Assembly (NCBI GenBank): GCA_963575745.1
Contig: CAUYUJ010011581.1
Span: 384,859-448,858 of the forward strand
Source: Prorocentrum cordatum
Lineage: Eukaryota; Sar; Dinophyceae; Prorocentrales; Prorocentraceae
DNA length: 64,000 bases
Reading direction: 5' to 3'
The notes under the pieces are model-generated. The model saw nothing but the letters and a program-made list of their open reading frames with translations. It was not told the origin of the DNA and did not search any database. The position numbers and the translations under genes are program-made. Below are positions 22,447-33,551 of the stretch, piece after piece. The number at the start of each line of letters is the position of its first letter. Within the stretch, counting starts at the first letter, position 1.

Positions 22447-25400
22447 ATGGCCATGATATTTGGCCCATCCATTACCTCTACTTGTTCTACTTCTCCTTCA
22501 AAGACCTCGAGATCTTCTTCAGTGTGGAAGAACATATGGTGCGTGGCAGTCGCCATGCTTATGCTGGCGGTCATCGAGTTCTATCTGAATCCGTCCCCAG
22601 AGCCTCGGCCGCGGGGGACGCTCACCGAGGAGGACGCGGCCTGCCTCCTCCACAATTCCACGAGCAAGTTCACAAGCGATGTAACGGGCGATCCGCTTAG
22701 CGGCCACGACAGCAAGGCCATGGGCCTGGGGGAGCTCTGGGAATGTTCGGCCTTGCTCTGCATCGTGCCCCTCTACATGTACCTGTCGGCCAGGGGCAGC
22801 AGCGAGAAGGCGCCGCCGCCCGCTGGCCGCAAGAGGGCCTCGTCATCGACCTCGCCGCGGGGCGGAGAATCCACTGAGCGCGGCGAGCGCCTGGCCGCAC
22901 AAGCGCCGTCGCGGCAGCAGCAGCGGCAGCCTCGCAAGCTGCAGCAGCAGCAGCAGCGGCCCGGCAGCAGCAGCAGCAGCGGCGGCAGCAGCAGCCACTC
23001 CCCAGGCGCTTCCGCGGCACGCGCCGCGCGTCCCAAGGACGCCGCCGCCCGTGCTTTGTCGGAGGGCTTCGGCCACCTCCCAGCCCTGGGGCCCCCCGAG
23101 AGGGATTTCACGGTCGACATCGGCACCGCCCCAGCAGACGCCCTCGGCTCGTCGGCGGTGCACAGCAGCCTTTTGCGGCTGCACGCGGCTGCGAAGGTGG
23201 GCGACGCGGCCACAGCCGAAGCCATCGCAATCTCCCTAACGGCCAAGGGCACGCAGATTCCGGTGGTCGGATACGGCGCGCTGATCAGCGCATATGCGAA
23301 GGCGGGCGACGCCATGGGCGCAGAGCGTTGGCTGAACGAGCTTATCAAGTCGGGCGTCGGGAAGCCCAACACCATCTGCGTCAACATCACCATCAGTGCC
23401 CACGCGAAGGCGGGAGACTTCCAGAGGGCTGAGCAGTTGCTGCTCAGAATGCCCATGCTAGGCCTCGAGCCAGACGACATGGGCTACAACGCCGTCATCG
23501 ACGCTTGTGCCAGGGCGGGCGATCCAGGCAGGGCGGAAAGGTGGTTGCAGGCCATGTGGGAGTCCTCGGTGACCCCGAACGTTGTCAGCTACTGCTCGGT
23601 CATCCACGCGTGCGGCAAGGCTGGGGAGACGGCCCGCGCGGAGGCGTGGCTGGAGCGCATGCGAAGCGACGGCGTGGAGCCGAACGCAATCTGCTACAAC
23701 GCGGTGATCCACTCGTGCGCCCGCGCCGGGGACGACGAGCGCGCCGCGGTGTGGGTCGAGCGCATGGTCGCCGAGGGCGTTCAGCCGACGGTGAACACGT
23801 ACGGCACCATCCTGGACATCTTGTCCAAGAAGGGCGACGTGGTTGCCGCAGAGGGCTGGCTTCAGCGCATGGTGCGGGATGGAGTCGCCCTGGACGCGAC
23901 GAGCTACAACATGTACCTGGGCGCTTGCAACCGCGCTGGTGATGCGGACAGGGCGCGCACCTGTTTTGCGGACATGCGCGCGAGAGGAGACAAGCCCAGC
24001 ACGATGAGCTACAACCTCTTGCTCAATATGTACGCACGGAAGTCCGACATCGAGGGCACCGTGCGATGCATCGAGGAGATGCACCAGGACGGCGTCCTGC
24101 CCGACAGGGTCAGCTTTAACACCATCATCAAAGCCTTCACGCGCAACGGTGATGTGGACGGCTCGGAGACTTGGTACAACAAGATGGTCGAGGCCGGAGT
24201 GGAGCCAGACATTGTGACCTTCAACGCCATCATCGGCACTTGCGCCAGGGCCAAGGAGACCGCCCGCGCGGAGAGGTGGCTGAGCTACGTGATCAGCGAG
24301 GGAACCGTACAGCCTGACACGGTGAGCTACACCATGACCATTGATGCTTATTTGCGAGTTGGCAACACCACGAAGGCCAACTCGTGGCTCCGTGCGATGG
24401 AGAAGGCTGGTCTTCATGCCAGCACGAAGATCTACGGCATGTTGGTGCACGCTCTCGTGAAGGTCGGCCACGTGGCAGGTGTCGAGGATCTGCTCCGGAG
24501 GATGCGGGATGCGGGCGTCGCTCCGACAAATTCCATGTACAACACCCTGATCGGCGCATGCGCCAAGCAGGGGGAAACAAGCAGAGCTGAGCGTTGGCTC
24601 GAGCAGATGCTCGAGATGGGCGTCGAGGCTGACGTCATCAGCTACACTACGCTGATTCACGCTTGCGCCAAGAACAGCGACCTCCGCCGAGCCGAGGGCT
24701 GGATGACGCGCATGCAGGAGGCGGGCGTTCAGGGCAATGTGGTCACGTATAACTGCTTAATTAACGCATGCGCGCGTGCAGAGGACAGATCGCGCGCAGA
24801 GGAGTGGCTGAGTAAGATGCAAGACATGGGTCTCCAACCGTGCGTGCTCACCTACAACTCTGTGATAAACGCTTGTGCAAAGGCGGGCGACTTTCTCGGC
24901 GCCGAGAAGTGGCTGACGGAGATGCAGCGGCGGGGCGTCAACCCAGACATTGTGAGCTACAGCACGGTGATCCACGGGTGCGTGAAGGCCAACGAGTTGC
25001 CGCGAGCTGAGGCGTTGCTCATTGCCATGAGGGCAGCTGGGGAGCCCCCCAGCCAGTTCTGCTACGATGCCGTGATCCAGGCCTGCGCCCACGCGGGACA
25101 CACTGCGAGGGCGGAGCGCTGGATGGAAGAGGCGCTGAACGACGGCCTGACTCCGGGCCCTGGCTCCTTCACGAGCCTTGTCGGCCGGTGCTCCCGCGCT
25201 GGCGAGCTCGAGAAGTCCAAGAAGTGGCTCCTGCGGATGGGGGAGGCCTCCGGGGCGCCGAAGGGTGGGACTGGCTCGGGTGGGGAGCCTGACGTTGCAC
25301 ACTCTCATGGCCGATCGAGGCTTGGGTGCCGCATCCTGCCCTGGGGCGTGCGGCTCCGTTGTCGGAGACCTGCTACCGATCTTGTGGCGATGCATCGTCG

Positions 25401-25449
25401 ATCACAAGCTGGCGTTTTTCACCCTGAGGAACCCGTCCCCCTCCTCTGA
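22447..25449 (+). CDS. PPR-A: intronless pentatricopeptide-repeat protein, probable organelle RNA binder
   Basis: A 1000-residue protein from ATG 22447 to TGA 25447-25449. This ATG is chosen because it aligns with the start of the paralogue at 39008; the frame upstream only reads through the CAT tract. Residues 30-47 and 101-114 are hydrophobic (WCVAVAMLMLAVIEFYL; ALLCIVPLYMYLSA), separated by a Ser/Thr-containing loop and followed by an Arg/Ser-rich then Gln-rich segment. This layout resembles the tripartite leader of peridinin-plastid proteins, though the first segment starts rather late. From about residue 240 there are some twenty tandem 35-residue P-type PPR motifs, each with a core such as VVSYCSVIHACGKAGETARA. 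PPR proteins bind single-stranded RNA, usually in plastids or mitochondria, and guide its processing. I see no C-terminal editing or nuclease domain. The last 60 or so residues run into a dispersed repeat and differ from PPR-B. Confidence 0.92.
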   Translation: MAMIFGPSITSTCSTSPSKTSRSSSVWKNIWCVAVAMLMLAVIEFYLNPSPEPRPRGTLTEEDAACLLHNSTSKFTSDVTGDPLSGHDSKAMGLGELWECSALLCIVPLYMYLSARGSSEKAPPPAGRKRASSSTSPRGGESTERGERLAAQAPSRQQQRQPRKLQQQQQRPGSSSSSGGSSSHSPGASAARAARPKDAAARALSEGFGHLPALGPPERDFTVDIGTAPADALGSSAVHSSLLRLHAAAKVGDAATAEAIAISLTAKGTQIPVVGYGALISAYAKAGDAMGAERWLNELIKSGVGKPNTICVNITISAHAKAGDFQRAEQLLLRMPMLGLEPDDMGYNAVIDACARAGDPGRAERWLQAMWESSVTPNVVSYCSVIHACGKAGETARAEAWLERMRSDGVEPNAICYNAVIHSCARAGDDERAAVWVERMVAEGVQPTVNTYGTILDILSKKGDVVAAEGWLQRMVRDGVALDATSYNMYLGACNRAGDADRARTCFADMRARGDKPSTMSYNLLLNMYARKSDIEGTVRCIEEMHQDGVLPDRVSFNTIIKAFTRNGDVDGSETWYNKMVEAGVEPDIVTFNAIIGTCARAKETARAERWLSYVISEGTVQPDTVSYTMTIDAYLRVGNTTKANSWLRAMEKAGLHASTKIYGMLVHALVKVGHVAGVEDLLRRMRDAGVAPTNSMYNTLIGACAKQGETSRAERWLEQMLEMGVEADVISYTTLIHACAKNSDLRRAEGWMTRMQEAGVQGNVVTYNCLINACARAEDRSRAEEWLSKMQDMGLQPCVLTYNSVINACAKAGDFLGAEKWLTEMQRRGVNPDIVSYSTVIHGCVKANELPRAEALLIAMRAAGEPPSQFCYDAVIQACAHAGHTARAERWMEEALNDGLTPGPGSFTSLVGRCSRAGELEKSKKWLLRMGEASGAPKGGTGSGGEPDVAHSHGRSRLGCRILPWGVRLRCRRPATDLVAMHRRSQAGVFHPEEPVPLL

Positions 25450-26924
25450 TCTTGTCTTGGGGCAGGGCGGCCCCTGGGCGTGTCTTGTGGTGCGTGTGGG
25501 CTCGAGCTTCCACGCGAGTGCAGCCGTGACGACGAGAAGGCCCCCGGAGGAGGCTCAAAAGAGATGGAGAGCGCCCATAGACCTCGGACCCCACGCCGCC
25601 CCCACACCCTCTCGTCCGCCACTGCCTCAGGGGCAACGTGGGGAGGGAATGGGCTCCTGGGGTTAAGTCGGGCCTGTCACTCTACAGGAGGAATATCTGA
25701 GAATTGTCAACAAATAGTCCGGGGACCATGTTTTTTTGACTTTTTGCTGATTTTTGAATATGTGTTGGCAACTTTTGATTTGTCGCTCCACATCCTTATG
25801 TAGGAGGACATGCCCGACCTACTCCTTGGGAAGACGCACCGACCCCCAATCGCCCACCCACCGCCGGGGAGGCCCGATAGACCACCCCGCCGAGGAGCGT
25901 GCGGCTTCGCTCTCGGGGGCCGGTCGCCGATCTGTCGGCGATGCATCGCCGAGTCCGCGTCGATGTCTCTCCCCCTGAGCCAGTCCCCCCCCCCAAGGTT
26001 TCCGGGCCGTGTGTTTCAAGCAGTGGCGAAGTGTCCTGGCTCGCCCACAGGCCCACCAAAGACTGTTCCGTGAACCTTGTGTGGTTCGCACGAAGTGTTT
26101 TTAGATCATTTCTGGCTGGAGCCGTCTTGTTTTAGCACATCGGTGTCATGCTCTAAGAACATTGGTTTGTGTTCTCAGGACATCTTTTGGTTCAAAAAAT
26201 CGTGGTAGCACGCCGGGACGGACGGTCCCTGCTCAAATGCTGGGGTGCGCTCTGATTGCAATGTCCACGGGTGTCCAGCTTTGACGACGAGACGGCCACT
26301 GGAGGCTCAGAAGAGGCCAAGGCACCGAAAGAGCACAGCTCCCCGTCCCGCCCCCCAGCGCCGCGCCGCTGGGACGGTAGCGCCCCCGTGAGATAGCAGA
26401 GGTCGGCATGGGTATGCCCGTGGATTCTGCCTCCCCCTCCGGGCCCCCCTTCTGGGCCCTCTCGGGTCCAGGTTGGGCGTGGAGGTCGGGCCGCATCCAG
26501 TGGAATTCCCGTGCTGGCACGTGCTGTCTTGCCCGCCTGATGTGCTCAGTCCCCTCGGGCTCTTCCCGAGGCCGGCCACGACAACACGAGGGACCAGCAG
26601 GCACTGGCCGCGGCGTTCTCGCGGCAGGCGAGCGACGTGCGACGGGCGCCCTCCCACTGAGCGAGGCTGCCTAAATCGCAGCGATGGCGCGCTGTGGCCT
26701 CCTCATCTCGAGTCTCGCGGAGGAAAATCATGTCGCTTCGAGCGATCCCCACCCGAAGACGCGACGCGGGGTCCCCAGGGAGTACCAGCGCATTTTGGGG
26801 CTGGCGGCCGCGGCATGCAGTCGCCATTCGTCGAAGACGCGAGGCGGGATCCCCATAGAGTGCGGGCTCACTTTGGGCCTGGGGGCCGTGATATGCAGGG
26901 TGTGCGATACGGGTCGGGAGCATA
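25450..26924. other. 3' flank of PPR-A and dispersed-repeat copies
   Basis: Similarity to the PPR-B 3' flank continues in patches to about 25670 (GACGACGAGAAG..CCCC, AGGGGCAACGT). A further copy of the GATCT-TCGGCGATG repeat lies at about 25887-26000 and a short GACGACGAGA copy at about 26283-26318. No gene is recognised. Confidence 0.5.
25887..26000. repeat. Dispersed 'GCCGATCTRTCGGCGATG' repeat
   Basis: Related copies lie at about 25340-25445 (the end of the PPR-A frame), 41915-42016 and 42478-42585. All have the GATCT..TCGGCGATG core followed 40-60 bp later by CCCCTGRG..GTCCCCCC. Confidence 0.65.
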
Positions 26925-28161
26925 TAACGGAAAGAGCGAGGTACGAGTGATGACGTTCTAGTGTGGGGCGAAGCCCTTAAGGGAGGGGTCCAGGGCAGGG
27001 GCGAGGCCCGGATGCAGGGTTGGTAATGGCCGGTTTCGGGTTTTCCGTAGGGTTTTTGTGTGTTTGTCGGGTTCTCCCTTTTTCCGTCCCAGAAGAGTCC
27101 AAGACCGCCCAAGACAGCCCCCAGACGTCCCACGAGGCCTCCAAGACGCCCCAAGAGGCGCCCAAGAGGCGTCCCAAGAGGGCCCCAAGAGGCTAAAATC
27201 ATTGATTTTTCCGTTGGAACAACGTATATTTTTAGCATATACGGCTTTTCGGCTTTCACGGCGTTGAAGACGGTCCAAGAGGCCCCCAAGACCGCCCCAA
27301 GACGGCCCAAGAGGCTCCCAAGAGGCCCCCAAAACGGCCCAAGAGGGCGCCAAGACGGCCCAAGAGGCGCCCAAGACGGCCCAAGGGTGCCCTAAGACGG
27401 CCCCAAGAGGGGGACCACGAACCGAAAAGTCTAGCCTTTCGCCCCAAGAAGCTCCCAGGAGGCCCCCAAGGGGTGTCCCAAGAGGCCACCAGGAGGCGAA
27501 AATCATTGATTTCCTATGGGGGAGCATGCATTTTTAGCATACACGGCTTTTCGGCTTTCACGGCGTTGAAGACGGTCCACGAGGCCCCCAAGACCGCCCC
27601 AAGACGGCCCAAGAGGTTCCCAAGAGGTCACCAAAACGGCCCAAGAGGGCCCCAAGACGGCCCAAGAGGCGCTCAAGACGGCCCAAGAGGGCCCCAAGAC
27701 GGCCCTAAGAGGGGGACCACGAACCGAAAAGTCTAGCCTTTCGCCCCAAGAAGCTCCCAGGAGACCCCCAGAGCCCCCCAAGAAGCCCCCAGAGGCCCCC
27801 AAAAGGAATCCAAAAGAGCCCCAGTAGGACTCCCAGGAAAGCCCAGAGACGCCAAATAAAGAGCGATCGGCAACGCAAAAAGCTCTTCACACCAAGGCTC
27901 CCAAGAGCGAACGGTGACGTCAACAAGCTGATAGACCAAGGCTCCCAGCAGAGAGCGGTGACGTAACAAGTTCCTGACACCAAGGCCCAGCCAAGGCTCA
28001 GGAACGGGCGGCAATGCAACAATCTCTGAACACCAAGGCTCTCAAGAGCGAAGGGTGACGTAACAAGCTCTCAACGCCAAGGCTCCCAGTACGAACGGTG
28101 GTGTGAGTAATTTCGGTTTCTGTTTCTGAAGCGCTCTTTCCGTTTCCGTGCCGGCCCCAGG
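26925..28161. repeat. Tandem array unit 1 (about 1.24 kb)
   Basis: Begins TAACGGAAAGAGCGAGGTAC and contains, in order, CCCAAGAGG minisatellite, an AT-rich module (TTTTTAGCATA..ACGGCTTTTCGGC, two copies), a CCGAAAAGTCTAGCCTTTCGC module, and about five copies of CCAAGGCTCCCA..GGTGACGT. No genes. Open frames across it are Pro/Arg/Gly shadows. Confidence 0.85.
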
Positions 28162-29439
28162 TAACGGAAAGAGCGAGGTACGAGTGATGACGTTGTGTGT
28201 TGGGCGAAGCCCTTAAGGGGGGGGGTCCAGGGAGGGTGGGTAGCGCGAACGAATGAGTGTGAACGGCCGTTTTGGGGTTTCCCTTTCGGTTTTTGCATGT
28301 TTCTCGGGCTCCCTCCCAAGACTGTCCAAGAGCGCTCCAAGAGAGCCCAAGACCGCCCAAGACGGCCCAAGAGGCCCCCAAGAGGCGCCCAAGAGGCGCC
28401 CAAGGGGCGTCCCAAGAGGGCCCCAAGAGGCCAAAATCTTAGATTTTCCTTCGGGACGCGTATGCTTTTAGCATATATGGCTTTTCGGCTTTCACGGCGT
28501 TGATGACGGCCCAAGAGGCCCCCAAGACCGCCCCAAGACGGACTAAGAGGCTCCCAAGATGCCCCCAAAACGGCCCAAGAGGGCCCCAAGACGGCCCAAG
28601 AGGCGCCCAAGACGGCCCAAGAGGGCCCAAAGACGGCCCCAAGAGGGGGACCACGAACGGAAAAGTCTAGCCTTTCGCCCCAAGATGCTCCCAGGAGGCC
28701 CCCAGAGCCCCCCAAGAAGCCCCAAGAGGCGTCCCAAGAGGCCACCAAGAGGCCAAAAGCATGGATGTCATATGGGAAGGTACATTTTTAGCATACACGG
28801 CTTTTCGGCTTTCACTCCGTTGAAGACGCTCCAAGAGGCCCCCAAGACCGCCCCAAGACGGCCTAAGAGGCTCCCAAGAGGCCCCCCGAAGGGCCCAAGC
28901 GGGCCCCAAGACGGCCCAAGAGGCGCCCAAGACGGCCCAAGAGGGCCCCAAGACGGCCCCAAAGGAAGGAACCACGAACCGAAAAGTCTAGCCTTTCGCC
29001 CCAAGAAGCTCCCAGGAGGCCCCCAGAGCCCCCCAAGAAGCCCCAAGAGGCCCCCAAGAGGCGTCCCAAGAGGCCTCCAAAAGGGCTCCAAAAGGGCCTC
29101 AATAGGACTCTCAAGAAGGCTCAGAGACGCCAAATAGAGTGCGATCGGCAACGCAAAAAGCTCTTCACACCAAGGCTCCCAAGAGCGAACGGTGACGTCA
29201 ACAAGCTGCTAAGACCAAGGCTCCCAGCAGAGAGCGGTGACGTAACAAGTTCCTGACACCAAGGCCCAGCCAAGGCTCAGGAACGGGCGGCAACGTAACA
29301 ATCTCTGAACACCAAGGCTCCCAAGAGCGAGGGGTGACGTAACAAGCTCTCAACGCCAAGGCTCCTGGTACGAACGGTGGTGTGAGTAATTTCGGTTCCT
29401 GTTTCTGAAGCGCTCTTTCCGTTTCTATGCCGGGCCAGG
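28162..29439. repeat. Tandem array unit 2 (about 1.28 kb)
   Basis: Same modules in the same order as unit 1. At both unit junctions CGCTCTTTCCGTT precedes AACGGAAAGAGCG by about 20 bp, a 13-bp inverted repeat (about 28131-28175 and 29410-29454). Confidence 0.85.
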
Positions 29440-29821
29440 TAACGGAAAGAGCGAGGTACGAGTGATGACGTTCTGGTGTGGGCGAAGGCCTAAAGGGAGG
29501 GGTTCCAGGGGAGGGGGGAAGCGGGCCCATTTGCGTGTTAGTGGCCGTTTTGGTGGTTTTCCGTAGGGTTTTTGCATGGTTTTCGGGTTCCCCCCCAAGA
29601 CGGCCCAAGAGCGCTCCAAGAGAGCCCAAGACGGCCCAAGAGGCCCCCAAGGGGCGCCCAAGGGGCGTCCCAAGAGGGCCCCAAGAGCCCAAAATCATCG
29701 ATGTCCCACGAACCGAAAAGTGTTGCCTTTCGCGACAAAAAGCTCCCAGGAGGCCCCCAGAGCCCCCCAAGAAGCCCCAAGAGGCCCCCAAGAGGCGTCC
29801 CAAGAGGCCACCGGGAGGCGC

Positions 29822-29887
29822 ATGTAAGTGATGCACGAGAATGATTGCTAATGTCTGTCGCCTTCTCGCTCAAGGCACTTCTTTCGG
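29822..29887. repeat. Terminal repeat A1
   Basis: Identical to 35678-35743; begins ATGTAAGTGATGCACGAG. Its middle, GTCGCCTTCTCGCTCAAG, vaguely resembles the spliced leader end (15 of 19 with one gap). Confidence 0.9.
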
Positions 29888-30250
29888 GATTTCATTCTCC
29901 GAACGGCCACAGCCCTCTTCAGGGCGGGAGCTCATCAGGTCGCGGCTGTCGGCGACCAGGCGCTGGGCACCTGGATCCAAGCAGCAGCAGCGGGTGCGCC
30001 TGCAGCTGCTTCCTCGACGCCGCGCCCGACGAGGCGTTCATCGGGCTGTTGAAGGGGCAGCTTGGCAGGTGCGGACTGGAGCACCTGCACGGGCATCCGT
30101 CATTCACGCCAGCCTGCCCCGAGCCCGGGCACACCCGGCTTGGGGGGGCCCTCTCGCTCGTGCTCGGCCTGGTCCGGGGCGCGGTGCTTCACAAGGTCCT
30201 CGTCTGGACAGGACGACGACGTGCCCGCGGAGAAACCCAGTCGGTGGTCC

Positions 30251-31306
30251 ATGGCAGCATCGCGGACGGCCAAGGCCCTGGAGAACCTGCGGGTGGGCGT
30301 ATGGGTCCTCGGCCACTACTATCAAGAGGACAACTACTGGCATGAATGCAGTTTGGTCAGCAGAATCACTGCGGCCAAATGGGTGGTGGTCACACCACAC
30401 AGTGACATCTACGAGGAAGATTTTGCAGACGCCCTGGACCTCTGTCAGGTCGGCCCCCTTGGAGGCTGGTCCACGAAGCTCTCGGGCCACATCCTCGGCA
30501 CAGACATCTTCCGCTTCAAGAGGCACCAAGGGAGGCTGCTCAGCAAAGGCAAGCAGCTCGCTAGCGACATCTGCCAAGAGGAGGGCCTCCTCGAGGAGCC
30601 ACATGGGGCGCTCGCGCCTCCGCCCGCACTCGATGGTGGTCTCGAGGATCGCGCTGACGCAGGTGATTTTCCTCGCTGGGTTGCCTTGGAGGCTTGCGCT
30701 GGCTACCGACCAAGTGACGGACTTCAAGCAGGCGCCGTGCCCGGCGCCATTGCCGGGGATGGGGGCATCTGCGAGCCTGCCGACGGGTTCAAGCTGGCAG
30801 TCGCGAAGGCCGATACCTACGAGGGCACGCCCACCGCCTGGCAGGACCGCCAAGCTGCAGAGCAGACTCTTCGAACCCTCCTCGTCAAGTACGGTGGCGG
30901 CGGCAACAGGGTCATAATCTTTGCTGAGTCAGGGGACACCACGACCTCCAACTCGCAGCTGGACTCCCCTGGCTGCGGGCCGCGGACTACTTTGTGGGTG
31001 GTGCAGCAGTATGCTAACAGACTTCGCGAACACGAGGCGGGCGTACTTCGCAGCGCTGGGGGGTCGGCTTTGCTCGACGAGCGCGAGATCCTCTTGGGAC
31101 AAGAGCGTGGGCGTGAAGGAGTTGTGGGTCGTCCTGCACTGCATAGCGGGGTGGCAGCCCGCCTTCAGGAGGGAGCAGCAGTACTCAAAGGGCGCCGCAA
31201 AGGACGTGAAGACAAGAGTCTTGCTCAAGGTAGTGTGGATGAGAACAGCACAGACAGGCCGAAGTCAAAAGCAAAGGCCTTGGCTGGTGCTGACGGGGCT
31301 GCCTAG
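30251..31306 (+). CDS. Gag-like ORF of the retrotransposon
   Basis: From ATG 30251 (MAASRTAKALENLRVGVWVLG) to TAG 31304-31306, 351 codons. The N-terminal half has balanced composition, with a segment KWVVVTPHSDIYEEDFADAL that looks like a small folded domain. The C-terminal half is degenerate and Arg/Lys-rich at the end. I assign 'gag-like' only from position ahead of the polymerase. The polymerase continues in the same frame after the single TAG, so the stop could be read through, be a decay mutation, or be a true end with re-initiation. The upstream 29888-30250 holds other open frames I cannot judge. Confidence 0.5.
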   Translation: MAASRTAKALENLRVGVWVLGHYYQEDNYWHECSLVSRITAAKWVVVTPHSDIYEEDFADALDLCQVGPLGGWSTKLSGHILGTDIFRFKRHQGRLLSKGKQLASDICQEEGLLEEPHGALAPPPALDGGLEDRADAGDFPRWVALEACAGYRPSDGLQAGAVPGAIAGDGGICEPADGFKLAVAKADTYEGTPTAWQDRQAAEQTLRTLLVKYGGGGNRVIIFAESGDTTTSNSQLDSPGCGPRTTLWVVQQYANRLREHEAGVLRSAGGSALLDEREILLGQERGREGVVGRPALHSGVAARLQEGAAVLKGRRKGREDKSLAQGSVDENSTDRPKSKAKALAGADGAA

Positions 31307-31324
31307 CCCCATCCCTACATCGAA

Positions 31325-33545
31325 GTGGCTTGGTCGCCCGCCTGCCCCCGGGCGGTCGACTATATTCTCAAGGGGGGGTGCTGGTCATACGGCACTATGT
31401 TTTGCGACGACGGCGGTGGAGGGCGTCATCGAGACCTACTTCCTATCCCAATTGGTCCGGAGCTGATGTCGATGCTGAGCGGCGGGGCTGCATGGGGCAC
31501 TTCACTCACAGCGCGGAGGAGAGCTGCGACCAGGAGGCGGCAGGATCAGTGGCTTCTCAACGGCATCGCCTCCCTCAACGAGCTGGGCGGGCAGGGGCGC
31601 CACGTGCCCGCCTCCGCCCCGCTGACGGCGGCCCAGCGTGCTGCAGTGAGGCGGCTGGCCACGACCTACGGCAAGTGGTCGCCGCCCGTTGATCGCCCTA
31701 GTCCCCATGAAGCGTGGATGACGCTACAGGGTCTCAGGCCTGGCTACTCTGAAGTCGAGGCCTCCGGTTCTCGAACAGTCTACCAGCGGGGAAACATCTC
31801 TCTCCCCAAGTTCGGTGCGGGTAAGGTGGCTCTTACGGAGGTCCTCCCGACTGACCTGCAGACCAAGCTGGAGACTGGGCGCGGGCTGTTGCGATCCCCA
31901 GAGGAGGCAGCAGCGCTAATTCGTGATGCAGGTGCTCCTCGTGCCATGGACCCGAAGCTTGGGCGGCTCGGCTACGACTACGGCCACGCGCTGGGGGAGC
32001 TCTACACCTCCGGGGTGATCGAGGCCAGCTCGGAGCCGGTTTTGGAGGAAGCTGGCATGTTTTTGGTGGCTCGCAAGGACAAGCGGTTGCGTCTCATCTG
32101 CGACACCAGGACGCCTAACATGCACTTTACCACTCCAGAGCACACGGCACTCGCGACGGGTGAGGCTTTGTCCTCGCTGGAGGCGTCGGGAGTCAATATG
32201 ATCGGCATGAGTTCTGGAGACGTCGTTTGCTGTTTCTATCAATATGCACTGCCGCCCTGGTGTAGGCGCTACTTCAACCTCCCGCTGATCGAGAGTCGCT
32301 TCCTGCCGCCGGAGGTTCGGAGCGCCTGCGGATTGACGTTGAAGAGCGGCCAGGTACGCATTCGATTCAAAGTGGTGCCTATGGGCTGGAGCTGGGCGGT
32401 GCACTTTATTCAAGAAGCACACCTTCACCTCGTCAAGTCAGTCTTGCCATCTCAGCCATGGTGCTTGGACAAGTGCCCCTGCATTGACTTGAACCTTGAG
32501 GACGCCAAGGTCCTGTGCATAGACAACTTTGCTGTGCTGTCCCAGTCGCCTTCCCGTGCCGCCACCGCCGTCGCCGACGTGCAGGCGGCGCTCGCGGCCA
32601 AGGGCGTGGTCTCCGAGCTAGACCCTGCTCCAGCCGAGCGCGGCGAGCTGATGGGATGCGAGCTCGACCTGCAGACGGGCTGCTGGCACGTGCTGGGTCG
32701 CCGGCTCTGGCGGGTCTACGGCGCCCTCGAGCATGTTCTCACGGGGCGGGCCAAGGTCTCTGGCCAAGAGCTCGAGCGTCTGATCGGCCACCTGGTCTCC
32801 ATCCTGATGCTTCGCCGGGAGGGGCTGGCCATGCTGCACTCCTCATGCGAGTTCGTGCAGGCGTCCTACTCCAAGAAGCAGCCGCTCTGGAAAAGCGTGG
32901 TCCGTGAAATTGGCTGGGTCAAGGCACTGCTGCCTTGCCTTCGGGCCGACGCCCGACGCCCGTGGAGCGAGGTGGTCACTTGCTTCGACGCGTCTCCTTG
33001 GGGCTACGGCATCGTGGAGACCGAGTGGGACCAGAAGGATGTGCAGCGCGTCGGCAGGGTCTCCGAGCGCGCCCGGTTCCGAGGCGTGCTTGCTGCCGAG
33101 GGCGCCCCCCGCGAGAGGACGCTGGAGCAGGAAATAGCGCGGGCGCCAGAGCCCGCCCTCTTGCTGGCCGGGCGCTCGGCAGGCTTCCCGGAGGTCGACT
33201 ACGGCAAGATGCATGCCCGGCCCTGGCGCGTAGTAGGCTGCGGCCGCTGGAAGCGCAAGGAGGCCATCCACGGGCTCGAGGGGGCCGCTCTGACATGGGC
33301 CGTCCGCCGGGCGGCCAGGGACTCACGGGAGCACTGTTCGCGCCGACCCTTTCTTGGCGATAACATGTCTCTCACCCTCGCTGCCGCCAAAGGCCGTGCG
33401 GCCAATCATCGTCTCCTGGGAGTCTGTCGCGTTCTCTTCGCTGTGGGGGTCGCCGCAGACCTGAAGGTGCAGGTGAGGTGGCTCCCCTCAGAGTGGAACC
33501 CGAGCGACGGTCCGTCTCGCCGCTTCCAGCCTCGGGGCCCCGGGA
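31325..33545 (+). CDS. Reverse transcriptase-RNase H segment of the retrotransposon
   Basis: Counting residues from 31325 (frame open from 31307; no ATG at its start): RLRLICDTRTPN (about 254-265) and MSSGDVVCCFYQYALP (about 295-310, motif A Asp 299) are the palm start. FKVVPMGWSWAVHFIQEAHL (348-367) is motif B and VLCIDNFAVL (396-405) is motif C. Motif C has Asp-Asn instead of the usual Asp-Asp; I recall IDN or VDN in other dinoflagellate elements but cannot check. An RNase H-like fold follows with Asp 555 (TCFDASPWGYG), Glu 652 (GLEGAAL), Asp 679 (FLGDNMS) and Asp 728 (NPSDGPSR), the expected catalytic set. It copies element RNA into DNA and removes the RNA strand. After about 33545 this frame continues as meaningless Gly/Arg/Pro sequence while the recombinase is read in the next frame. 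Confidence 0.85.
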
Positions 33546-33551
33546 GCACGC

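Noticed and set aside
23458-24660. 400-codon antisense frame inside PPR-A (and its twin in PPR-B)
   Set aside because: Shadow of the PPR codons on the other strand; no independent features.
28559-29137. Lys/Arg/Pro-rich 'repeat proteins' over the CCCAAGAGG minisatellite
   Set aside because: Present in all units in different frames and broken by indels; produced by the repeat.
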